NCBI GenBank assembly: GCA_036491235.1
Contig: DASXCK010000206.1
Span: 1 to 8,694, forward strand
Origin: JAVDCA01 sp036491235
Lineage (GTDB): Bacteria > Pseudomonadota > Alphaproteobacteria > Rhizobiales > Xanthobacteraceae
Length of the DNA stretch: 8,694 bases
Direction: 5' to 3'
Shown: positions 1 to 5,900 of the stretch, one piece after another
How positions within the stretch are numbered: the first letter of the stretch is position 1
Layout: each line of letters opens with the position of its first letter
The notes under the pieces: generated by a model
Told to the model about the DNA's origin: nothing
Seen by the model: the letters and a program-made list of their open reading frames with translations, nothing else
Databases searched by the model: none
Translations under genes and position numbers: made by a program

Positions 1-759
1 GCCGCCGTGGTTGGACACGTAGACGTACTCGACGCCGTGATCGACCGCGATCTTCGCGTCCTCGGCGGTCGCGATCCCCTTGATGGCGAGCGGAATCTTG
101 AAGTTCTTCTTGATGCGATCGACCGTGCGCCACTCGAGCGCCGCCTGGTACTCGCGACCCGATGCCTTACGCCGCCCGCGCACGATGTGGCGCTTGGCAA
201 TGTCGCGCTCACGCCGGCTGTAAATCGCGGTGTCGACCGTGAGGCAGAAGCCGGCGTAGCCCTTGTCGATCGCGCGCCGCACATGGTCGTCGACCCAGGC
301 GGCGTCGCCGCGCACATAGAGCTGGTAGAAGCGCAGCGCGTCGGGCGCGGCCTCGGCGACCTTCTCGAGGCCGGGCTCGCACACCGAGCTCAGCATGTGC
401 CCGGCCCCGAAGGCGGCGGCGCCGCGCACCACGTCGGCGGCCGCCTCCGGATGGAAGCATTCGAGCGAGCCGACCGGCGCGAAGAACACCGGAATGCGGA
501 TCTTGTGGCCGAGCACCTCGACCGAGGGATCGATCTTGCTCACGTCGCGCAGGATGCGCGGCCGGAACCCGAGCGAGTCGATCGCCAGGCGATTGCGCCG
601 CATCGTGGTTTCGGTCTCGGCGGCGCCGACGATGTAGTCCCAATCGTTCTGATTGAGGTTCTGTCGCGCCTTGGCGACGATCTCGTGCAGGGTCTGGAAG
701 TCGTGGGTCGCGGTGGCGAGGCGCAGCGCAGCGGCCTGCTCGGGATTGTGCTGTTGCAT
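1..759 (-). CDS. FMN-dependent alpha-hydroxy-acid oxidase/dehydrogenase, N-terminal 253 residues (partial)
   Basis: This gene reads leftward and is cut by the left edge, so its C-terminal third is missing. It belongs to the FMN-dependent 2-hydroxy-acid dehydrogenase family (glycolate oxidase, L-lactate dehydrogenase LldD, and mandelate dehydrogenase), TIM-barrel enzymes that oxidise an L-2-hydroxy acid to the 2-keto acid. Visible family landmarks: NDWDYIVGAAE with Tyr42 (equivalent of the substrate-binding Tyr24 of glycolate oxidase), FAPVGS, SSVCEP, FYQLYV, LTVDTAIYSRRERD, the FMN-binding lysine in IKGI (Lys227), and VSNHGG ending exactly at the edge, whose His251 is the catalytic base. Start: the ATG at 757-759 is the only good in-frame start before a stop at 826-828, and no clear Shine-Dalgarno precedes it. 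The substrate cannot be decided from this part. Family assignment is very secure; glycolate, lactate or another hydroxy acid all remain possible. Confidence 0.93.
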   Translation of the reverse strand, partial: MQQHNPEQAAALRLATATHDFQTLHEIVAKARQNLNQNDWDYIVGAAETETTMRRNRLAIDSLGFRPRILRDVSKIDPSVEVLGHKIRIPVFFAPVGSLECFHPEAAADVVRGAAAFGAGHMLSSVCEPGLEKVAEAAPDALRFYQLYVRGDAAWVDDHVRRAIDKGYAGFCLTVDTAIYSRRERDIAKRHIVRGRRKASGREYQAALEWRTVDRIKKNFKIPLAIKGIATAEDAKIAVDHGVEYVYVSNHGG

Positions 760-855
760 GGGCTCAACCGGCGGAGAGGAGGGGAAAGACGTGCCCGGTA
801 GTTTTAGCGCATGTGTCGACGTACGTCATCGCCCACAAATGCGGCGCATCGGGTG

Positions 856-928
856 GGTTGAGGGCGAAGCCCGAAGCCCATCACGTGTGAGTTGCCGTGG
901 ACGTGATGGGTTTCGCTTGCGCTCAACC
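856..928. repeat. Large imperfect palindrome (REP/RIME-like element)
   Basis: The two arms (856-886 and 901-928) are inverted copies. The inner ten bases CCCATCACGT / ACGTGATGGG (877-886 and 901-910) pair perfectly around a 14-base loop, the outer GGTTGAG / CTCAACC pairs perfectly, and the middle pairs with a few bulges (GGCGAAGC against GCTTGCGC). The motif resembles the GATGGGTTTCGC...GCTCAACC palindromes that, from memory, are dispersed in Bradyrhizobium-type genomes. It begins 13 bases beyond the stop of the last DUF3551 gene, so the hairpin could also end or stabilise that transcript, although no T-tract follows on either strand. Confidence 0.7.
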
Positions 929-941
929 GATCCTGCGCGAC

Positions 942-1214
942 CTACCGTCGGCGGCTGTGCCGTTCGTCCTCGGTGCGCGCGCCGCGATAGTCGGGGTTCT
1001 CGATGCAGGTGCCGCCATTGCCGCCGGCGTTCTCGCGGCACTGCGCCAACGTCTCGAACGCGCAGTATGTGGCGCCGCTCATCGTCTGGTCGATGTAGCA
1101 CCACGGATAGCCGGCGGCGTGTGCCGGCAACGCGGTCGCGAACGTCCCGGCGAAAATAGCGACGGATGGCGCGATCACCTTCATGCCTCGTCGCAGGAAA
1201 TATCCGTAAATCAT
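942..1214 (-). CDS. DUF3551 family small secreted protein (copy 4)
   Basis: This encodes a 90-residue protein with an N-terminal hydrophobic segment and a likely signal-peptidase site after LPAHA, followed by the DUF3551 pattern: YPWC, a second Cys in TYC, AQC, and GGTC followed by the NPDYRG tail. The four cysteines suggest two disulfides in the periplasm or outside the cell; the family has no known function. It is the most diverged of the four local copies. The ATG at 1212-1214 lies 12 bases after the stop of the neighbouring copy and has GGGGG four bases upstream. A second start at 1182-1184 (MKVIAPSVA) would give an 80-residue protein with a more typical signal peptide, so the start is uncertain. 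It is the last gene of a tandem leftward set. Confidence 0.82.
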   Translation of the reverse strand: MIYGYFLRRGMKVIAPSVAIFAGTFATALPAHAAGYPWCYIDQTMSGATYCAFETLAQCRENAGGNGGTCIENPDYRGARTEDERHSRRR

Positions 1215-1226
1215 TGGACCCCCGTC

Positions 1227-1480
1227 CTAGTCGTGCCGCTTCCGCCGTCGCGCCGGCTCATGTTCCGGCTCGCGGTAATACGGGCTTTGGATGCAAGAGC
1301 CGCCGATCCCGGTCTGTGTGGCCATGCATTGCTCGTAGCTCTTGTAGTAGCAACTCATGCCCCCGACGTTCCACGGATAGGCGAGGCACCACGGATAATC
1401 ATAGGCGGACTGGCCGTGGCTCGCCGCCGTTACCGCCAAGAGTGCGGCAGCGACGACGACGGGGGCAGGACGAGGCGCAT
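1227..1480 (-). pseudogene. DUF3551 family small secreted protein (copy 3), frameshifted in the signal peptide
   Basis: The mature domain is intact: QSAYDYPWC, MSCYY, EQC, GGSC and the SPYYRE tail ending in a basic RRRKRHD, with all four cysteines. No usable start is in frame. The expected start, an ATG at 1478-1480 giving MRLVLPP (compare MRLVQSAIVAA in the next copy), is out of frame and hits a stop after 16 codons. One extra C in the five-base run at 1461-1465 would join the two parts as MRLVLPPVVVAAALLAV, a normal signal peptide. An in-frame ATG for the short frame also occurs at 1493-1495, two bases after the preceding stop. Possible readings are a true loss-of-function frameshift, a homopolymer sequencing error, or slippage-based switching. 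A TTG at 1437-1439 is in frame but would leave almost no signal peptide. Confidence 0.75.
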
Positions 1481-1497
1481 CGCCGACCGCGTCATGA

Positions 1498-1758
1498 TCA
1501 ATAGCGCGGATCGTACTCGCGCGGCCCCCGGCGTTCGCGATGTGTGGGGCCGCGATAGTACGGACTGGGAATGCAGGTGCCGCCGATGCCGCTCAGCGTC
1601 TCCATGCATTGCCGGTAGCTGGTGAAATAGCACGACTGCCCTCCGCTGCGGTCGCCGCGCAACGCACACCACGGATAGTCATAAGCCGTTTGAGCTTGGC
1701 TTGCCGACGTTGCGGCAATCAACACGGCAGCGACGATGGCAGATTGGACGAGGCGCAT
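1498..1758 (-). CDS. DUF3551 family small secreted protein (copy 2)
   Basis: An 86-residue protein starting MRLVQSAIVAAVLIAA, with a predicted cleavage near SQAQ and a mature part beginning TAYDYPWC. Its four cysteines lie in the contexts PWC, SCYF, RQC and GGTC, followed by SPYYRG and a charged, arginine-rich tail; this is the DUF3551 pattern, of unknown function. The ATG at 1756-1758 was chosen over the longer open frame because it starts the signal peptide and has GGGAG seven bases upstream. The next copy follows after only a few bases, so the two are probably co-transcribed. Its central region is nearly a duplicate of the 1892-2140 gene at DNA level. Confidence 0.88.
   Translation of the reverse strand: MRLVQSAIVAAVLIAATSASQAQTAYDYPWCALRGDRSGGQSCYFTSYRQCMETLSGIGGTCIPSPYYRGPTHRERRGPREYDPRY
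1571..1690. repeat. Direct repeat unit 1 (DUF3551 gene duplication)
   Basis: This segment aligns without gaps, at a shift of 379 bases, to 1950-2069. By hand I count about 16 mismatches in 120 bases, several at third codon positions. It marks a relatively recent tandem duplication of the DUF3551 coding region. Confidence 0.85.
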
Positions 1759-1891
1759 GGGAAATCTCCCGGGTGAGCCATTCCCCTGATGATACACCGA
1801 CCGCCGTGGCTTGGTCGGACGCCGCCCAACGATCGCGCACACGATCGCGTGAGCCGCTGCGGCGCCGGCGCGGACGCGGATCGCGTCTCTT
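1759..1891. other. 133-base spacer between DUF3551 copies 1 and 2
   Basis: No gene was found here. The spacer contains a near-exact direct repeat ACGATCGCG at 1829-1837 and 1841-1849. On the minus strand a weak -10-like TATCAT lies upstream of copy 2 (1789-1794), but no convincing -35 is at the right distance. Copy 2 may have its own promoter or be read through from copy 1. Confidence 0.3.
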
Positions 1892-2140
1892 TCAGTAACG
1901 CGGGCGCCGATGCTCGGACCGATAGGGTCCGCGATAACTCGGGTTGGGGATGCAACTGCCGCCGATGCCGCTCAGCGTCTCCATGCATTGCCCGTAGGTC
2001 CTGAAATAGCAGGACTCCGCTCCGCTGCGGTCGCCGCGTAAGGCGCACCACGGATAGTCGTAGGCGGATTGCGCGACGCCCGGCCGCGTAAGGGCCGCGA
2101 CCGAAAGGCCCGCGAGGGCGACCAGCATGATTGCGCGCAT
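1892..2140 (-). CDS. DUF3551 family small secreted protein (copy 1, first of the set)
   Basis: An 82-residue protein starting MRAIMLVALAGLSVAAL, with a signal-peptide cleavage near GVAQ and a mature start SAYDYPWC. The four conserved cysteines (PWC, SCYF, GQC, GGSC) and NPSYRG identify DUF3551, a family of small secreted proteins common in Bradyrhizobium and relatives, with no assigned role. The ATG at 2138-2140 has AGGAG six bases upstream; the frame stays open further upstream but that extension lacks signal-peptide character. It is the most upstream of the four copies, so the promoter of the cluster probably lies between 2141 and about 2300. Confidence 0.9.
   Translation of the reverse strand: MRAIMLVALAGLSVAALTRPGVAQSAYDYPWCALRGDRSGAESCYFRTYGQCMETLSGIGGSCIPNPSYRGPYRSEHRRPRY
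1950..2069. repeat. Direct repeat unit 2 (DUF3551 gene duplication)
   Basis: This is the partner of 1571-1690: an ungapped alignment with about 16 mismatches in 120 bases. Signal-peptide and tail regions of the two genes have diverged much more than this core. Confidence 0.85.
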
Positions 2141-2153
2141 GGGACTCTCCTGG

Positions 2154-2169
2154 ATTGGTCTTGTCCAAT
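2154..2169. promoter_or_regulatory. Short palindrome upstream of the DUF3551 cluster
   Basis: ATTGG-TCTTGT-CCAAT is a perfect five-base inverted repeat with a six-base centre. It lies directly upstream of the AGGAG ribosome binding site of the first DUF3551 gene. It could be an operator or a small leader hairpin. I could not place a convincing promoter around it, so its role is open. Confidence 0.3.
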
Positions 2170-2500
2170 GAACACCATGCCCACACCCCATGTTCAACGC
2201 TGCATGTGGGTCTTTGCTCCCTCTCTGACGCCCATATTCAGGATTTCGACGCTTGGTCGGCCAGCACCCGCGGTTCGGTTGTCAGGACATTTCAATCAAA
2301 TTCACCGCGAAACGTCCGTCGCAGCTTAAGCCGCGCGCAGGAGACGGTGAGTCAGAATTTGCATGCACACGGGGCGATACCTCGGTCACCATCACGGTGA
2401 TCGTGGACCCGTTGGGAGGGGCAACTCACCCAAGGTGCACGGCGGTCGACAGTGATCCGGCGATCGCCATCGATTGATCTCCTGGCAAGCGTGACGACTG
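2170..2500. other. Gene-poor intergenic stretch, possibly encoding a structured RNA on the plus strand
   Basis: No protein gene is supportable here: the open frames lack ribosome binding sites and recognisable sequence. Potential RNA structure is visible on the plus strand. GGTGAGT at 2346-2352 pairs with ACTCACC at 2424-2430, TCACC and GGTGA form a small hairpin inside this (2386-2400), and GGCGATCGCC at 2459-2468 is a perfect palindrome. The stretch ends at a strong plus-strand terminator (2501-2536), so a transcript probably finishes there. I could not match it to 6S, SRP, tmRNA, RNase P or a riboswitch, and found no clear promoter. Confidence 0.35.
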
Positions 2501-2536
2501 GGTCCTGCGGAGGCCAACCCGCGGGACCATTTTTTT
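2501..2536 (+). terminator. Rho-independent terminator
   Basis: Stem arms 2501-2510 (GGTCCTGCGG) and 2519-2528 (CCGCGGGACC) form ten pairs, one of them a T-G wobble, around an eight-base loop, followed by seven Ts at 2530-2536. Orientation is plus strand only. No protein gene precedes it, and it insulates the SOS-type promoter that begins about 60 bases further on. Confidence 0.85.
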
Positions 2537-2594
2537 ATGCGGCAGCGAAGTTTGGCCGGGCTTTCGGAGGCGGTGCAGGCGCAAAAGCGGGCCC

Positions 2595-2623
2595 TTGACT
2601 CCTGAGAACAAAACAGAAACAAT
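2595..2623 (+). promoter_or_regulatory. Sigma70-type promoter of the small membrane protein ORF
   Basis: TTGACT at 2595-2600 (five of six matches to the -35 consensus) and AACAAT at 2618-2623 (four of six to the -10) are separated by exactly 17 bases. Transcription would begin near 2630, giving a leader of about 27 bases. The spacer also contains GAAC-N7-AAAC (2606-2620), a one-mismatch second LexA-like site. Confidence 0.65.
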
Positions 2624-2638
2624 GTTCGTCTTTCGTTC
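2624..2638 (+). promoter_or_regulatory. LexA/SOS operator (GTTC-N7-GTTC)
   Basis: GTTC at 2624-2627, seven bases, then GTTC at 2635-2638 is a perfect match to the direct-repeat LexA box established for Alphaproteobacteria. It abuts the -10 element and covers the predicted start site, the position expected for a repressor. LexA cleavage after DNA damage would then release transcription of the 32-residue ORF at 2657. A chance match to eight fixed bases is possible, but not likely at exactly this position. Confidence 0.72.
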
Positions 2639-2656
2639 CTTCAAGGGGAGATCGTC

Positions 2657-2755
2657 ATGTTTCGTGCCGTTGTTGAGGAAGCTGCTGCGTTGGCGTCGAT
2701 TTCGCTGTTCATCGGCATGATCGCGGTGTGGGCGCAGGTCTTCTCGGCCATCTAA
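2657..2755 (+). CDS. 32-residue single-span membrane protein, probably SOS-induced
   Basis: The ORF begins ATG at 2657 with AAGGGGAG six bases upstream, an excellent ribosome binding site, and stops at TAA 2753-2755. The product starts MFRAVVEEAAALASISLF and is one hydrophobic helix (about residues 9-29) with a basic residue (Arg3) and a Glu pair (7-8) before it and no charges after it, so a bitopic inner-membrane mini-protein is expected. It sits behind its own promoter and a LexA-type operator, and upstream of dnaE. I do not recognise a named family. Size, topology and control recall SidA of Caulobacter (29 residues, SOS-induced, blocks division through FtsW) and TisB of E. coli, but this is analogy, not homology. 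Chance translation is unlikely given the ribosome binding site, promoter and composition. Confidence 0.75.
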   Translation: MFRAVVEEAAALASISLFIGMIAVWAQVFSAI

Positions 2756-2764
2756 ACGTCTGAT

Positions 2765-2780
2765 CCGGCAGCGTTGCCGG
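2765..2780 (+). terminator. Short GC-rich hairpin after the small ORF (weak terminator candidate)
   Basis: CCGGCA (2765-2770) and TGCCGG (2775-2780) form a perfect six-pair stem with a GCGT loop, nine bases after the mini-gene stop. No T-tract follows, so it may attenuate or protect the transcript rather than terminate it. Confidence 0.35.
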
Positions 2781-2820
2781 GGAGGGCGCGGGCCTGGAAC
2801 ATGTGTGCAAGCTGTGCAGT

Positions 2821-2838
2821 GCGCGCCCACGGGCGCGC
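2821..2838 (+). promoter_or_regulatory. GC-only hairpin in the dnaE leader region
   Basis: GCGCGCC (2821-2827) pairs with GGCGCGC (2832-2838) over a CACG loop. It lies about 85 bases before the likely dnaE start. It lacks a T-tract and could be a leader structure affecting read-through from the mini-gene, or a chance result of the GC content. Confidence 0.25.
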
Positions 2839-2921
2839 GCCGCGGTGGACAGCAACCCGGGCGCCTGCTCACTGTCGGCACGCAGGGATTCGTCCCGCCT
2901 CGTTGCCGAAAGCCGACCGCC

Positions 2922-5900
2922 GTGACCAAAGCCATCAAGACGCCCGCTGTTCCTGGATTCGTGCATCTCCACGTTCATTCCTCCTACTCGCTGCTCGAGG
3001 GTGCGCTGACGATTGCGCGGCTGGCGGAACTCGCCAAGGCCGATCATCAGCCGGCGTTGGCGCTCACCGACACCGACAATATGTTCGGTGCGCTCGAGTT
3101 CTCCGCCAAGATGGTGGATTCCGGCATCCAACCGATCGTCGGCTGTGCGCTCGCGGTCGACTTCGGCGACAGCGATCATGGGCCGCGCCCGCCCGGCGCC
3201 ATCCACACCCGCGATCTGCCGCGCATCGTCCTGCTGGCGGCGCGCGAGGAGGGTTATCGCAACCTGATGCGGCTCAACGCGCGCGCGTTCCTCGGCCATA
3301 CCGGCAATGAGCCCGCGCACGTGAAGCTCGAGTGGCTCACCGACGCCTGCGACGGGCTGATCGCACTTACGGGCGGGCCGGGCGGGCCGCTCGACCGGGC
3401 GATCGCGGCCGGGCAGGCGCCGTTTGCGACGGCGCGCGGCGAGGCGCTGGCGCGCCTTTTCGGCGACCGCCTCTATGTGGAGCTGCAGCGCCATGGCACG
3501 GCCGGAGAACGCGGCGTCGAGCGCGCGTTGGTCGAGTTCGCCTATGCCAAGGGCCTGCCGCTCGTCGCCGCCAACGAGCCGCTGTTTGCGACCGCCGAGG
3601 ACTACGAGGCGCATGACGCGCTGATCTGCATCGCCGGCGGCCGCCTCGTCGCCGAGGCCGATCGTCCGCATCTCACGCCCGAGCACCGCTTCAAGACGCG
3701 CGCCGAGATGATCAAACTTTTTGCCGATCTGCCCGAGGCGCTTGCCGCGTCGGTCGAGATCGCCGAGCGTTGCGCGTTCCGTGTGTCGACCCGCAAGCCG
3801 ATCCTGCCGCAGTTTTCGACCGACAAGGACGCCTCGATGGTCGACGAGGCGGGCGACCTCAAACGCCGCGCCGAGGAGGGCCTCGAGCTCCGGCTCAAGA
3901 CGCGTGGCGTCGCGCCCGGGCATGTCGAGGAGGACTATCGCGAGCGGCTTGCCTTCGAGCTCTCGGTCATCGAGCGGATGAAGTATCCGGGCTATTTCCT
4001 CATCGTTTCCGACTTCATCCAGTGGGCGAAATCGCAGGGAATTCCGGTCGGCCCCGGCCGCGGCTCCGGCGCGGGCTCGCTCGTCGCCTACGCGCTCACC
4101 ATCACGGACCTCGACCCGATCCGCTTCGGGCTTCTGTTCGAGCGCTTCCTCAATCCCGAGCGCGTCTCGATGCCGGACTTCGACATCGACTTCTGCCAGG
4201 ACCGTCGCGACGAGGTGATCCGCTACGTGCAGGAGCGCTACGGCCGCGACCGGGTCGCGCAGATCATCACCTTCGGCACCCTGCAGGCGCGCGGCGTGCT
4301 ACGCGACGTCGGGCGTGTGCTGGAGATGCCGTACGGCCAAGTCGACAAGCTGTGCAAGCTCGTGCCGCAGAATCCGGCGGCGCCCGTCACGCTTTCGCGC
4401 GCCATCCACGACGAGCCGCGGCTGCAGGCGATGCGCGACGCCGAGCCGGTAGTGGCGCGCGCGTTCGCGATCGCGCAGAAGCTCGAGGGCCTCAATCGAC
4501 ACGCCTCGACGCACGCGGCCGGCATCGTGATCGGCGACCGGCCGCTCGACCAGCTCGTGCCGCTCTACCGCGATCCGAAGTCCGACATGCCGGTGACCCA
4601 GTTCAACATGAAATGGGTCGAGCAGGCCGGGCTCGTCAAATTCGACTTCCTCGGCCTCACCACGCTCACGGTGCTCGCGACCGCGCTGCGGCTCATCCGT
4701 CAGCGCGGCATCGACATCGATCTCGCTGCCATCCCGATCGACGACAAGAAGACTTATGAGCTGTTCGCGCGGGCCGAAATGGTTGGCGTCTTCCAGTTTG
4801 AAAGTCAGGGCATGCGGCGCGCGCTGCTCGATGCGCGGCCCGACCGCTTCGAGGACATCGTCGCGCTCAACGCGCTCTACCGGCCGGGCCCGATGGCCAA
4901 CATCCCGACCTTTTGCGCCCGCAAGCACGGCACCGAGGAGCCGGATTACATCCATCCCAAGCTCGAGCCGGTTCTGCGCGAGAGCTACGGCGTCATCGTC
5001 TATCAGGAACAGGTGATGCAGGCCGCGCAGGTACTCGCCGGCTATTCCCTCGGCGAAGCCGATCTATTGCGCCGCGCCATGGGCAAGAAGATCAGGAAGG
5101 AGATGCAGGCGCAGAGCGAGCGCTTTGTCTCCGGCGCGGTCAAGAACGGCCTCGACAAGGGGCAGGCCGAAACCATCTTCGAATTGCTCGAGCGCTTCGC
5201 CGACTACGGCTTCAACAAGAGTCACGCCGCCGCCTACGCGCTCGTCGCCTACCAGACGGCCTACTTGAAGACTTACTATCCGGTCGAGTTCCTGGCAGCC
5301 TCGATGACGCTCTCCATGGGGTCAACCGACAAGCTCGCCGAATTCCGCGCCGAGGCGGTGCGGCTCGGCATCAAGGTCGAGCCGCCCTCGGTCAACCGTT
5401 CCGGTGTCGAGTTCGACGTCAAGGGCAATACGATCTTCTACGCACTGTCTGCGCTCAAAGGGGTCGGGCGCGCGGCGGTTGAGGCGATCGTCGCGGCGCG
5501 CGGCGATAAGCCCTTTGCTGACCTCGCCGATTTCGCGGGCCGCATCAATCCGCGCGCCGTCAACAAGCGCGTGCTGGAGAGCCTTGCGGCAGCAGGCGCC
5601 TTCGACTGCATCGAGCGCGAGCGCGCGCGTGCCGCCGCGGCGGTTGATGTCGTGATGGCGTCCGCGCAGCGCGCGCACCAGAGCGCCGAGTCCGGCCAAG
5701 TCGACATGTTCGGCGGCGGGGCGGTGCGTGAGACGCTGCCGATCCCGGCGGCGGCCGCGTGGCTGCCGGCCGAGCGCATGCAGAAGGAATACGACGCGAT
5801 CGGCTTCTTCCTCACGGGTCATCCGCTGGACGACTACGCGGCCTTGCTCAAGGGCCTGCGCGTCCAGTCGTGGACCGAGCTGGTGCGCGCCGTGAAGGCG

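Noticed and set aside
7..801. Long plus-strand open frame (264 codons) over the left edge
   Set aside because: It is the antisense shadow of the alpha-hydroxy-acid oxidase, whose minus-strand translation carries all family motifs; high GC content keeps the opposite frame open.
2363..2455. 30-codon plus-strand ORF with a histidine-rich start (MHTGRYLGHHHGD)
   Set aside because: It has no ribosome binding site and overlaps the proposed paired RNA segments; composition gives no support for translation.
2253..2477. 74-codon plus-strand ORF before the terminator
   Set aside because: No Shine-Dalgarno, no recognisable domain and no hydrophobic or signal sequence; the region fits a non-coding transcript better.
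2805..2921. Upstream extension of DnaE by 39 residues from GTG 2805
   Set aside because: The extension is not like DnaE N-termini, which begin just before FVHLHVHS; the frame is open by GC bias. GTG 2922 is preferred, though without a clear ribosome binding site.
2709..3923. 404-codon minus-strand open frame opposite the start of dnaE
   Set aside because: Antisense shadow of dnaE: arginine-rich composition without recognisable domains, while the plus strand encodes conserved PHP-domain sequence.
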